Source of the DNA: Pseudomonas mandelii
GTDB taxonomy: Bacteria > Pseudomonadota > Gammaproteobacteria > Pseudomonadales > Pseudomonadaceae
Length of the DNA stretch: 64,000 nucleotides
Reading direction: 5' to 3'
NCBI RefSeq assembly: GCF_900106065.1
Contig: NZ_LT629796.1
Span: 4,495,501-4,559,500 of the forward strand
Shown here in pieces: positions 25,076 through 34,007 of this stretch; position 1 is the first letter of the stretch; each line of letters begins with the position of its first letter. The notes under the pieces were generated by a model. It was not told the origin of the DNA. It saw only the letters and a program-made list of their open reading frames with translations, and ran no database searches. The position numbers and the translations under genes are program-made.

Positions 25076-28000
25076 TTACAGTTGAGTCACGGCAATTTTG
25101 CCGGTGACCTGGCTGGCATCGTGAAACATGGCACTCGTACCAGTACGCCACTGCCCAAGCAATTGCGCCAGGCGCTGTTCGGCGTGGCCGAGGAAACGCT
25201 CTTTAACCGGACCATAACCGCGAACGCTGTCTGGCAACTCCGCCAACTCCTGAGCAAGGCTCAGCTTGTCGGCAGTCAAGCCTGCCAGCACTTCGTCGAG
25301 GACGCTTTCGTAACTGGCCAGCCAGTTGCGTTCCACCTTGCGCTCGTGGGTACGGCCGAACGGATCGAGCCAGGTGTTGCGCAAGAACTTGAGCCTCGCC
25401 AACAGCTTGAAGCCTTGCAGCATCCACGGGCCGAAGCTGCGCTTTTTCGGTTCGCGGCCGAGGCCGTTATCGTTCAGCAGCGGTGGCGCCAAGTGGAAGC
25501 GCAGGCGGTAGTCGCCCTCGAAGCCCGCCTGGATTTTTTCCAGGAACTGGCCATCGGTGAACAGGCGTGCCACTTCGTACTCATCCTTGATCGCCAGCAC
25601 TTTGAAGTAATAACGGGCGACGCTTGCCGACAGCTTGCCCGGTTGCCCGAGCAGCGCCGTTTCCGCCTTCATGAATTGCTCGACCCGTTGTCGGTAACGT
25701 TGGGCATAGGCCTTGTTCTGGTACGCCGTGAGAAACTCCACGCGTCGTTCCATGGTTTCTTCAAGGCTTTGCGACAACAGGCGGTCTGCGTTCTGCACGT
25801 TGCCTGCTTCCAGTTTGCGCAAGACCCGTGGCAAGTCTTCGGCGCTGCGCCGGCCCCAGGCAAACGCGGCAAGGTTGAACGGTACCGCGGTGCCATTCAG
25901 TTCGATGGCTTGCAGCAGTGCCGCTTCGCCTACTGGCAGCCAGCCTTTCTGATACGCGTAACCGAGCATGAAGGTGTTGGTGGCAATCGAATCGCCCATC
26001 AGGGCCGTGGCGATTTTGCTCGCGTCGACAAAGTCAGCCTGGGCATGGCCAACCGCATCGGCGATTTGTGCCGACATGGTTTGGGTATGGAATTTCGGGT
26101 CCGGGTGCTTCAGCAAATCTCCGCTTTCCGCCTGTTGGGCGAAGGTCCGCACGAATGCGCTGGTGATGGTTTCTTCGCTGTTGATCAGGGCATGGGTAAC
26201 GCCTTGGCGCAGCTTGGACAAGGTTTCGGTGTTGGCACTGACCACCAGGTCGCAACCTAACAGCAGGGCCGCTTCACCTTCGGCAATACGGGGTGCGAAC
26301 AACTGATCCTGGCGCGCGGCAATGCGAATGTGCGACCACACCGCGCCACCTTTTTGCGCCATGCCGGCCATGTCCAGGTTGAGCGTGCCTTTACCTTCGA
26401 TAAATGCTGCCATTCCCAGCAAAGCGCCGATGGTCACCACGCCGGTGCCACCCACACCGGTCACCAGAATGCTGTAAGGCTCATCCAGTGCAACGGTTGG
26501 CGGCGTCGGCAGTTCCCACACTTCATCGGCTTTGGCTGCAAGCGCTTTGGGTTTGCGCAAGGAACCGCCTTCGACCGTGACAAAACTCGGGCAAAAGCCG
26601 TTGAGGCAGGTGAAGTCTTTGTTGCAGGAGGACTGGTCGATTTCCCGCTTGCGGCCGTACTCGGTTTCCACCGCCACCACCGACATGCAGTTGGACTTGC
26701 TGCTGCAATCGCCGCAGCCTTCACACACCGCTTCGTTGATCACGACCCGGCGTGCCGGATCCGGGAACTTGCCGCGCTTACGGCGCCGACGTTTTTCCGC
26801 GGCGCAGGTCTGGTCATAAATGATTGCCGATACGCCTTGGAACTGGCGCAGTTGTTCCTGCACTTCGTCCATCTTGTCGCGACGCAGCACCGGCACGCCG
26901 TCGGCCAGATCATGGATGTGTTGGTATTTCTCGACATCGTCGCTGACCACCACGACACGTTGCACGCCTTCGGCAGCCAATTGACGGCTGATTTGCGAGA
27001 CGCTGAGCGTGCCGTCCACCGGTTGTCCGCCAGTCATGGCCACGGCGTCGTTGTAGAGAATCTTGTAAGTGATCTGCACCTTGGCAGCGATGGCGGCCCG
27101 AATCGCGAGAATGCCAGAGTGGAAATAGGTTCCGTCACCGAGGTTGGCGAAGACATGTTGAGTGGTGGTGAACGGTGCCTGGCCGATCCACGCCACGCCT
27201 TCGCCGCCCATCTGACTGAACGTCTGGGTCTGCGGGTAGATCCAGGCGGCCATGTAATGGCAGCCTATTCCGGCCAGTGCGCGACTGCCTTGCGGGACTT
27301 TGGTCGAGGTGTTGTGCGGGCAACCGGAACAATAGTGGGGCACGCGTTCCATCAGGTTGCTGAACTGGTCTTTACTGGCAAACTGCGCATCCAGCACCGC
27401 CAGACGCACTTGCAGCGGTCCGTTTTGATGCAGGCGCAAAATGCGTTTGGCCAGCGCCCGGGCGATCATCGCCGGGGTCAGGTCGTTGATGGCTGGCAGC
27501 AACCAACCCGTGTGCGGCAGGCTCCACTCACCCTTGTCGTCAAACTTGCCGACGATGCGCGGGCGTACGTCCTCGCGCCAGTTGTAGAGTTCTTCCTTGA
27601 GCTGGTATTCGATCATGTGGCGTTTTTCTTCCACCACCACGATTTCTTCCAGACCCTCGGCAAACTGCCGCACGCCTTCCGCTTCCAGCGGCCAAACCAT
27701 GCCGACCTTGTACACGCGCAGGCCGATTTGCTGGGCGAGTGTTTCGTCGATGCCGAGGATTTTCAGTGCCTGGCAAACGTCGAGGTACGATTTGCCGGAC
27801 GTGATGATGCCGATGCGCGCTTTCGGCGAATCCATCACGATGCGGTCAAGGCGATTGGCACGGGCGTAGGTGAGGGCGGCATACAATTTGTGTTCCAGCA
27901 GCCGCTGTTCCTGCGCCAGGGGCGGGTCTGGCCAGCGAATATTCAAGCCGCCTTCGGGCAGCGCAATATCGGGAATGATCGGTTGTACGCGATGAATGTC

Positions 28001-28639
28001 GATGTCGACGACGGCCGCGCTCTCGACCGTATCAGCCACCGCTTTGAGGGCGACCCAGCAGCCGGAATAGCGCGACATGGCCCAACCGTGCATGCCGTAG
28101 TCGAGGTATTCCTGCACACCGGATGGCGCCAGCACCGGCATCATCACCGCTTTGAAAATGTGCTCGGTCTGGTGTGGCAGCGAAGAGGAGCGTGCGCCAT
28201 GGTCATCGCCGGCAATGGCCAGCACACCACCAAATTTCGAGGTGCCGGCGGCATTGGCGTGACGGAACACATCGCCACAGCGATCGACGCCCGGCCCCTT
28301 GCCGTACCACATGCCGAACACGCCGTCGTAAGTGGCGCCTTCGAAGAGATTGACCTGTTGCGTGCCCCAGATCGAGGTGGCGGCGAGGTCTTCGTTCATG
28401 CCTGGATGGAACACCGTGTGGTGTTCCTTGAGGTAGTCGCGCGCCTTCCACAATGCCTGGTCGAAACCACCCAGCGGCGAGCCACGGTACCCGGAAATAA
28501 ACCCGGCGGTGTTCAGACCATTGGCCAGATCGCGTTGGCGCTGCATCAGCGGCAGACGCACCAGCGCCTGAATGCCGGTGAGCAAAACGTTGCCGCTGTG
28601 CTTGACGTATTTGTCATCCAGAGACGGGGGCGCACTCAT
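25076..28639 (-). CDS. Indolepyruvate (2-oxoacid):ferredoxin oxidoreductase, single-chain
   Basis: An 1187-residue fused 2-oxoacid:ferredoxin oxidoreductase. The N-terminal part has the pyrimidine-binding domain (SGYRGSPLGGFDQ). The middle has the TPP-binding domain (GEGVAWIGQAPF...GDGTYFHSG and NDAVAMTGGQ), then a 4Fe-4S segment (CEGCGDCSSKSNC, with further Cys pairs after it). The C-terminal gamma domain starts at VTGVGGTGVVTIGALLG. Such enzymes oxidatively decarboxylate aryl- or branched 2-oxoacids to acyl-CoA, passing electrons to ferredoxin. GGAGG stands six bases before the ATG at 28639 and directly against the ATG at 28645, so 28639 is the start. It is a possible source of reduced ferredoxin for the oxygenases, but could be an unrelated amino-acid gene. 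Confidence 0.88.
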   Translation of the reverse strand: MSAPPSLDDKYVKHSGNVLLTGIQALVRLPLMQRQRDLANGLNTAGFISGYRGSPLGGFDQALWKARDYLKEHHTVFHPGMNEDLAATSIWGTQQVNLFEGATYDGVFGMWYGKGPGVDRCGDVFRHANAAGTSKFGGVLAIAGDDHGARSSSLPHQTEHIFKAVMMPVLAPSGVQEYLDYGMHGWAMSRYSGCWVALKAVADTVESAAVVDIDIHRVQPIIPDIALPEGGLNIRWPDPPLAQEQRLLEHKLYAALTYARANRLDRIVMDSPKARIGIITSGKSYLDVCQALKILGIDETLAQQIGLRVYKVGMVWPLEAEGVRQFAEGLEEIVVVEEKRHMIEYQLKEELYNWREDVRPRIVGKFDDKGEWSLPHTGWLLPAINDLTPAMIARALAKRILRLHQNGPLQVRLAVLDAQFASKDQFSNLMERVPHYCSGCPHNTSTKVPQGSRALAGIGCHYMAAWIYPQTQTFSQMGGEGVAWIGQAPFTTTQHVFANLGDGTYFHSGILAIRAAIAAKVQITYKILYNDAVAMTGGQPVDGTLSVSQISRQLAAEGVQRVVVVSDDVEKYQHIHDLADGVPVLRRDKMDEVQEQLRQFQGVSAIIYDQTCAAEKRRRRKRGKFPDPARRVVINEAVCEGCGDCSSKSNCMSVVAVETEYGRKREIDQSSCNKDFTCLNGFCPSFVTVEGGSLRKPKALAAKADEVWELPTPPTVALDEPYSILVTGVGGTGVVTIGALLGMAAFIEGKGTLNLDMAGMAQKGGAVWSHIRIAARQDQLFAPRIAEGEAALLLGCDLVVSANTETLSKLRQGVTHALINSEETITSAFVRTFAQQAESGDLLKHPDPKFHTQTMSAQIADAVGHAQADFVDASKIATALMGDSIATNTFMLGYAYQKGWLPVGEAALLQAIELNGTAVPFNLAAFAWGRRSAEDLPRVLRKLEAGNVQNADRLLSQSLEETMERRVEFLTAYQNKAYAQRYRQRVEQFMKAETALLGQPGKLSASVARYYFKVLAIKDEYEVARLFTDGQFLEKIQAGFEGDYRLRFHLAPPLLNDNGLGREPKKRSFGPWMLQGFKLLARLKFLRNTWLDPFGRTHERKVERNWLASYESVLDEVLAGLTADKLSLAQELAELPDSVRGYGPVKERFLGHAEQRLAQLLGQWRTGTSAMFHDASQVTGKIAVTQL

Positions 28640-28835
28640 GTTCATCCTCCAGGCTTTATTGTCATGGCGACGCCAGGAGAGCGGCGTTGCCTAGTTATTG
28701 GCTGGAGTCTAGGGAGCGGTTTTGCCATCGTAAAATCACAAAAACAGGGTATCGGTATCGGTTATTCAAATACCTGGATGCACAATGTTCTTTACGCCGT
28801 TGTGGATAAAGCCTGTTAGCGGTCTGGTGTCACTT

Positions 28836-29285
28836 TCACCTTGTTTCGGGCTTGATATCGCCACAGAAAATATCAACGTTGCCATCGGCTGGTGTGGTCC
28901 TTACCACTAAGTAGTATCCACCGGAAAGCAGCTCTGACAGCGCCACTGGCGCACTTCGTGAATAGGTCCAGCCGCGCGTTGCAGAAATGCGATTGGTGTT
29001 GATCCGGTCATTCATTGCATAGGCGACAGGCCCGGGCCGCACGCAGCTGCCTTTGTTGATAAACGTGTAGAGATTCAAGGGCCGAAGGGTGCCGCTTGGA
29101 ACTCCACTGACGACGAAGGAAAACGCTGTCTCATTGCCCTGAACGGCCAGCGTTGTATTGGCGATCTGACCGCCGTTGCGCGGTGTAGCGTTCAACGGAA
29201 CGGTCACTGTCTGGCTTGATGAAGTCGTACAGCCGACGATCATCGCAGCGGCTACGAATGCCGCTGTCTGGGTTCCCGATTTCAT
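28836..29285 (-). CDS. Small secreted lipoprotein, function unknown
   Basis: A 149-residue protein with a short signal peptide ending in the lipobox MIVGC (residues ~16-20 of the precursor), so an envelope lipoprotein. The mature part is rich in Thr, Ser and Asn with one Cys pair (SCVRPGP and IFCGDIK) that may form a disulfide. GAGGAGG precedes the ATG at 29285 by five bases; a GTG six bases upstream is inside that site. I do not recognise a family. It is encoded divergently from the first DUF1302 gene and shares a promoter region with a striking inverted repeat. Confidence 0.75.
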   Translation of the reverse strand: MKSGTQTAAFVAAAMIVGCTTSSSQTVTVPLNATPRNGGQIANTTLAVQGNETAFSFVVSGVPSGTLRPLNLYTFINKGSCVRPGPVAYAMNDRINTNRISATRGWTYSRSAPVALSELLSGGYYLVVRTTPADGNVDIFCGDIKPETR

Positions 29286-29336
29286 GGTCACCTCCTCTAC
29301 TCAAAAAGTACGATCCAGGACCTTTGAGTATAGGTC

Positions 29337-29380
29337 GGGAGTATTTGACCAATACCGAAATGCATTTCAGCAATACTCCC
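29337..29380. repeat. Nested inverted repeat in a divergent promoter
   Basis: GGGAGTATT (29337-29345) and AATACTCCC (29372-29380) are perfect 9-bp arms. Between them lies the perfect 12-bp palindrome GAAATGCATTTC (29357-29368). A possible -35 box TTGACC overlaps the left arm. The element stands between the lipoprotein gene and the DUF1302/DUF1329 pair and is likely an operator for a dimeric or tetrameric regulator. It is not followed by a T-run, so it is not a terminator. Confidence 0.55.
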
Positions 29381-29485
29381 AATCGTTGTCTCAAACCTCC
29401 CCGTCCCGTCTACTTCAGTCCATACCGAAAGCCCACGGATCAGCGCTCATAGGCGCGGTCCAGACGGCCCAAAGCTTCGGCTGCC

Positions 29486-29500
29486 AACAACAATAAAAAA
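29486..29500 (+). promoter_or_regulatory. Hfq/Crc-type CA motif in DUF1302 leader
   Basis: AACAACAATAAAAAA contains overlapping AANAANAA matches 15-30 bases before the start codon and just ahead of the GGGAG ribosome-binding site at 29507. This suggests translational catabolite repression by Hfq/Crc. Confidence 0.5.
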
Positions 29501-29515
29501 GTAATGGGAGTGTCG

Positions 29516-31186
29516 ATGATCGACGCAAAGCTAAAGCCGTTAAGCCTGGCTGTCTGGTTCAGCGTGACCGGGTGTGCCTTAACCGTTGGCGCTGTGCAGG
29601 CCGCCGAGTTTGATACCGGTAATCCGGACTGGACCGCGCGCTGGGACAACACCGTGCGTTACAACCTCGGGATCAGGGCCGAAGGGCGCGACAGCGCATT
29701 GGCCAACAACGCCAGCTACGACGAGTCCGATGCCAAGTTTGATCGCGGCGATGTGGTGACCAATCGGGTCGATGTGATGAGCGAAATGGAGGTCGCGTAC
29801 AAGCAGTACAACGGCTTTCGCATCAGCGGCGCGGGCTGGTACGACCAGGCTTACGAAAACACCGAAGTCGAAACCAGCCCGGGGAATGTTTACTACCCCG
29901 GTGCGTTTCCCGGTACCAGCACGCCGAGCTACACCAATGGTAAATACTCCAGCTTCACCAAACGCTATCACCGTGGCCCGAGCGGCGAGTTACTGGACGC
30001 CTTTGCGTTTACCCGTTTCGATCTCGGCGAGATTCCGGTTAGCGTACGTGCCGGCCGCCACACTGTGTACTGGGGCAACGGCCTGCTGATTGCCGGGCAT
30101 GCGGTGTCCTACTCGCAAGCACCGCTGGATGGGCGCAAGGCGGTGAGCAACCCCGGTACCGAAACCCGCGAAATCTTCCTGCCGCTGACGCAGATTTCAA
30201 CCCAAGCTCAGGTCACCGACAAGTTATCGCTGGCGGCGCAATATTTCTTCGAATGGGACACCACGCGCGCCCCTGAAGGCGGCACGTATCTGGCCTCCGC
30301 CGACGTCGCCCTGGAAGGACCGGACCGTTTGCCGTTGTTCAGCGGTGTTTCGCGGCCTTTGATTGACCCGGTCAAACCCAAGGACAGGGGCAACTGGGGC
30401 GTGATGGGCACCTACAGCTTCGACTTCCTGCATTCGGAGGTCAGCGCGTTCTATCGCGAGTTCGATGACTACAACCCGTGGGGCCTGCAAGTGGCGCCGA
30501 GCTTTGCCCGTTACGTGTACGCCGAGAACGTCAAGCTCTATGGCCTGGGTTACTCCGCGGGCCCGGTACTGGGCGGCGGCTCCCTCGGCGTCGATCTGTC
30601 GTATCGCCAGAACACCTCGCTGGTCTCCAGCAACATCAGCACCACCGATAATCAGGGCGCTCGCGGTGACACCTGGCACATGGTGGTCAATGGTCTGTGG
30701 TTGCTGCCGCGCACCGATTACTTCGACACCGGCAGCCTGATCACCGAAATGGCATTCAGTCATGTGCAACGGGTGACCAAGCACGAAGAACTGTTCAAAG
30801 GTGAAGGCTATGGCGGCTGCCCGGCGGGGCAGGACAAGCATTACGGCTGCGCCACCAAGAACTATGTCGGCCTGGCCGTGAGCTTTGCGCCGCAATGGCT
30901 TGGGGTGTTCCCCGGCTGGAATATTTCCACTCCCATGAGTGTGGATTATGGCGTCAGCGGCAATGCCGCCACGGGCGGTGGCAACGAAGGGAAATACACC
31001 TGGAAGGCCGGCGTCAAAGGCACCTACGACGAGCGTGTCGACGTGACCCTGTCGTACATCGGCTACGGCAGCGAACGTAAATATGCAGACGTCGCCGGCG
31101 TCGGAAAAACCGTGGTCGGGGGCACCGGCGACGTCGGCCTGACCGACCGCAACTGGGTGTCGCTCACCCTCAGCACAGCGTTCTGA
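29516..31186 (+). CDS. DUF1302 family outer-membrane protein (copy 1)
   Basis: A 556-residue protein with a signal peptide (LSLAVWFSVTGCALTVGAVQA, cleavage before AEF) and alternating beta-strand pattern, beginning with the family landmark WTARWDNTVRYNLGIR and ending in an aromatic residue (LSTAF), as for outer-membrane barrels. DUF1302 proteins occur in Pseudomonas and relatives next to DUF1329, YCF48 and MMPL genes in clusters for hydrophobic substrates, where a channel or export/uptake role is inferred. GGGAG five bases before 29516 selects this start over an ATG 12 bases earlier. It is paired with the DUF1329 gene 54 bp downstream. It is more divergent than copies 2 and 3. Confidence 0.85.
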   Translation: MIDAKLKPLSLAVWFSVTGCALTVGAVQAAEFDTGNPDWTARWDNTVRYNLGIRAEGRDSALANNASYDESDAKFDRGDVVTNRVDVMSEMEVAYKQYNGFRISGAGWYDQAYENTEVETSPGNVYYPGAFPGTSTPSYTNGKYSSFTKRYHRGPSGELLDAFAFTRFDLGEIPVSVRAGRHTVYWGNGLLIAGHAVSYSQAPLDGRKAVSNPGTETREIFLPLTQISTQAQVTDKLSLAAQYFFEWDTTRAPEGGTYLASADVALEGPDRLPLFSGVSRPLIDPVKPKDRGNWGVMGTYSFDFLHSEVSAFYREFDDYNPWGLQVAPSFARYVYAENVKLYGLGYSAGPVLGGGSLGVDLSYRQNTSLVSSNISTTDNQGARGDTWHMVVNGLWLLPRTDYFDTGSLITEMAFSHVQRVTKHEELFKGEGYGGCPAGQDKHYGCATKNYVGLAVSFAPQWLGVFPGWNISTPMSVDYGVSGNAATGGGNEGKYTWKAGVKGTYDERVDVTLSYIGYGSERKYADVAGVGKTVVGGTGDVGLTDRNWVSLTLSTAF

Positions 31187-31240
31187 ACCGCGCCTGAACT
31201 GCAATGCAGTGATCACCGGACTCGGCGATCACCCATCTGA

Positions 31241-32605
31241 ATGGAGAACGTTATGACGGTTAATGCATATGCGATGGGCCTTGTGGCCATTGCTTTGGCG
31301 GGGTCGGCCGTGGCCGATGAGGGCGCTACCACCGCCGACCTGGGCGGCAAGCTGACGACCTTTGGTGCGATTCTTGCGGGCAACGCGGCAGGCACTATTC
31401 CGGCCTACGACGGTGGCCTGAAAGTGCCCGCAGGGCTGGTGCCCGGCGACGGCAACTGGCCCAACCCGTTTGCCAATGAAAAACCCCGCCTGCGCATTAC
31501 GGCGGCCAACGCCGACCAGTACGCCGACCAATTGGCGGCCGGGCAGCTGCAACTGCTCAAGCAGAACCCCGACACTTATTATCTTGAGGTGTACCCTACC
31601 CACAGGACGGCGACCTTTCCGGCGAATTTCCTAGCAGCCACCCAGCGCAACGCCAGCCGCAAGGACTGCAAAACCGAGAACGACGGCCTGTCGATCAGCG
31701 AAGGCTGCCGGGGCGGTCTGCCATTCCCGCTGCCGCGAGATGGCCGGGAGTTGATGTGGAACTACATCCTCAACTATCAGGGCGTGAATGGCTGGGACTG
31801 GAACCACAGTGCCTATGTGGTCAACGAGGGCCACGCGACGCTGACCAACACCAACCGGTCCACCGGCGAAAAACCTTTCTACCAGATGGATGTTCCCGGG
31901 CGTGATCCGAAAATCGCCCAGCGCATCTGGTCGCGCATCGTCGCGCCGGCCCGTACGGCCGGGCAGGCATCCGGGTATTGGGATTATCTCGACCCGGTCG
32001 CCGACTCCCGCTACGCCTGGAGCTACAGCACCGGTCAGCGCCGCGTCCGCAAGGCCCCGGAATTCAACTACGACACCCCCAACTCGGCGTTCGGCGGGGT
32101 GGCGTTCTACGACGAAATCTTCCTGTTTTCCGGAAAGATGGACCGCTTCGACTGGAAACTGGTGGGCAAGAAGGAAATGTTCATCCCCTACAGCAACTAC
32201 ACGCTGAAATGGGGTTGCGACATGGACAAAAAACTCATGCCAAAACACATCAACCCCGCGTGTGAGCGCTGGGAGCTGCACCGTGTCTGGGTGGTGGAAG
32301 CGACGCGCAAGGACGGCGTACGTCATGCGCAGAAAAAACGTCGCTACTACATCGACGAAGACACCTTCGGCGCTGCGGTCTACGACGCCTGGGACGACAG
32401 CGGCGCGCTGTTCCGTACCGGCTCGCAATACAACATCGAGGCGTACGGCATTCCCAATAATCCGCAACAGGATTCCTACTCGTTGTACGACTTCACCCGT
32501 GACCAATACGGCATGTTCGGCAACGGCCCGACGCGCTACCGGCAGGAACCGGTCGCTGAGCGTGAAGCCAATCCGCAGACCATCGCCGGTGGCCAGACCC
32601 GCTGA
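31241..32605 (+). CDS. DUF1329 family periplasmic/outer-membrane protein (copy 1)
   Basis: A 454-residue secreted protein with an N-terminal signal (AMGLVAIALAGSAVA, mature start DEGATT) and family landmarks LGGKLTTFGAILAGNAAGTI, PAYDGGLKVP and CERWELHRVWVVEATRK. DUF1329 proteins adopt a LolB/LolA-like fold and are thought to carry hydrophobic cargo across the periplasm together with the DUF1302 barrel. The pair is closed by a strong terminator 15 bp after the stop, so it forms its own transcription unit with partial read-through. Confidence 0.85.
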   Translation: MENVMTVNAYAMGLVAIALAGSAVADEGATTADLGGKLTTFGAILAGNAAGTIPAYDGGLKVPAGLVPGDGNWPNPFANEKPRLRITAANADQYADQLAAGQLQLLKQNPDTYYLEVYPTHRTATFPANFLAATQRNASRKDCKTENDGLSISEGCRGGLPFPLPRDGRELMWNYILNYQGVNGWDWNHSAYVVNEGHATLTNTNRSTGEKPFYQMDVPGRDPKIAQRIWSRIVAPARTAGQASGYWDYLDPVADSRYAWSYSTGQRRVRKAPEFNYDTPNSAFGGVAFYDEIFLFSGKMDRFDWKLVGKKEMFIPYSNYTLKWGCDMDKKLMPKHINPACERWELHRVWVVEATRKDGVRHAQKKRRYYIDEDTFGAAVYDAWDDSGALFRTGSQYNIEAYGIPNNPQQDSYSLYDFTRDQYGMFGNGPTRYRQEPVAEREANPQTIAGGQTR

Positions 32606-32620
32606 CCGCATGCTCCTTTT

Positions 32621-32649
32621 CGGCGCTCGCCACGGGCGCCGTTTTTTTT
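32621..32649 (+). terminator. Rho-independent terminator after DUF1329 copy 1
   Basis: Stem CGGCGC (32621-32626) with GCGCCG (32636-32641), nine-base loop, followed by eight T residues. It stands 15 bp after the DUF1329 stop and 19 bp before the next SDR gene, which must rely on read-through or an internal promoter. Confidence 0.8.
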
Positions 32650-32667
32650 CCGTCCCGAGACCCTTTT

Positions 32668-33486
32668 ATGAGCGAGATACTGCAACGTTTAGACGGCAAG
32701 GTCTGCGTGATCACCGGCGCCGGCAGTGGCATCGGCCGCGCCTCGGCCCTGCGTTTTGCCCGGGAGGGCGCCACGGTGGTGGTCACCGACCTTTTCGCCG
32801 AATCGGCGCAGGCCGTGGCGACTGAAATCGGCACCAGGGCACTGGCCATGCAAGTGGATGTCGGCGATGAAGACGCTTTGCGGCAGATGGTCGAGCAGAC
32901 CGTCGAGACCTTCGGGCGTATCGATGTGTTGTTCAATAACGCCGTGTACAGAAACCCGGCCACCACCCGCGATATCGACTTCATCAACTTCAACACCGAG
33001 CTGTTCCACAACTGCATGCGGGTCAATGTGCTGGGCGGTGTGTTGGCGTGCAAGTACGCCTTGCCGCACATGCTGGCCCAGGGCAGCGGTTCGATTCTGT
33101 TCACCTCGTCCACCAGCTCGATTGCCGGGGAAATTTCTCAGTTCAGCTACGGCGCCTCCAAGGCCGCACTCAACTGGTACGTGCAAAGCATTGCCGCCAC
33201 CTTTGGTAAACGCGGCATTCGTTGCAACGGGATTTTGCCGGGGGTGATTCGCACGCCGGCCATGGAAAGCTGGGCTAACGAGGCGATGAAGGCGGCCTTT
33301 CTCGACCTGCAAAACGTGCCGCAACTGGGCGAGCCGGAGGACATCGCGGCCATGGCCGCTTTCCTCGCCAGCGATGACGCCGCCTACGTCAACGGCACGC
33401 TGATGCGCGTGGACGGCGGCATGAGTTGCGGCACGCCGATGGTGCCGGTGGTGCGCAATTTCCTGTTGCCCCAGGCCTCGGTCTGA
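32668..33486 (+). CDS. SDR-family oxidoreductase
   Basis: A 272-residue classical SDR: TGAGSGIGRA cofactor loop (residues ~15-24), VVVTDLF with an Asp favouring NAD, NNAVY, Ser in FTSSTSSI and YGASK as the catalytic pair. The C-terminal tail of ~30 residues after VDGGMSCGTP is longer than usual. It is the first gene of the run SDR, NTF2-like, APH-like, SDR, MFS (32.7-37.5 kb), with intergenic gaps up to about 60 bp. It probably oxidises a secondary alcohol intermediate. Confidence 0.86.
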   Translation: MSEILQRLDGKVCVITGAGSGIGRASALRFAREGATVVVTDLFAESAQAVATEIGTRALAMQVDVGDEDALRQMVEQTVETFGRIDVLFNNAVYRNPATTRDIDFINFNTELFHNCMRVNVLGGVLACKYALPHMLAQGSGSILFTSSTSSIAGEISQFSYGASKAALNWYVQSIAATFGKRGIRCNGILPGVIRTPAMESWANEAMKAAFLDLQNVPQLGEPEDIAAMAAFLASDDAAYVNGTLMRVDGGMSCGTPMVPVVRNFLLPQASV

Positions 33487-33519
33487 TCCCGATCCATTCA
33501 CTGCACTGGAGCCCGTTTT

Positions 33520-33969
33520 ATGGCACTCGAACAGGAACGCTTCATCCTCGACATGCTCGCCGCCTGGGGCGACGGCAGCGATGGCAACCGGCCGGACCTC
33601 GAACGCATCATGGCCACCTTCGCAGACGACGCCGTCTGGCAACTGTGGGTACCCGGTGGCCCGGTGATTCGTGGGCGAGATGCGTTGCGCCGCGAAATCG
33701 AGCGGCAGATGAGTTATGTCACACACAACCGCTGTACCACGCGTCACATCGTCTCTTCGGAGCGCGTGGTGATGACCGAACGCGACGATTATTGCGTCAG
33801 CAATGGCGTACCCATGCCGCACTCAATGGTGGCGGTGTATGAGCTGGACGAACACGGCCTGATCTGTGCGTGGCGCGAGTACCTGGACACTGCCGATCTG
33901 GCGAAGAAAAAGGGCGTGCCGCTGGAGCAGGTAGGCGGGCCGAACGCTGGTAGCACCAGCACCCATTAA
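33520..33969 (+). CDS. NTF2-like/SnoaL-like protein related to limonene-1,2-epoxide hydrolase
   Basis: A 149-residue cone-shaped alpha+beta barrel protein of the NTF2/SnoaL type. MTERDDY (Arg88-x-Asp90) and ICAWREYLDT (Glu120) correspond by position to the Arg99-x-Asp101 and Asp132 catalytic residues of limonene-1,2-epoxide hydrolase, with Asp132 replaced by Glu. The Tyr/Asn pair that holds the water in that enzyme is not evident (VWQLWVPGGP). It could be an epoxide hydrolase, a dehydratase or a ring isomerase. TGGAG precedes the ATG. It lies between an SDR and an APH-like gene in a likely operon. Confidence 0.7.
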   Translation: MALEQERFILDMLAAWGDGSDGNRPDLERIMATFADDAVWQLWVPGGPVIRGRDALRREIERQMSYVTHNRCTTRHIVSSERVVMTERDDYCVSNGVPMPHSMVAVYELDEHGLICAWREYLDTADLAKKKGVPLEQVGGPNAGSTSTH

Positions 33970-34007
33970 GAGCGGCGCTGGACATCAGCGCCTGAGGAAG
34001 ACCCCGT

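Noticed and set aside
24881..26260. 459-codon plus-strand frame across the end of the oxidoreductase gene and folE
   Set aside because: Runs antisense through two well-supported genes and their spacer, and has no recognisable domain.
26330..28819. 829-codon open frame on the plus strand, antisense to the 2-oxoacid:ferredoxin oxidoreductase
   Set aside because: It is the complement of a gene with clear domains. Long antisense frames are common in GC-rich coding DNA, and the translation is rich in His/Arg/Gln with no motif.
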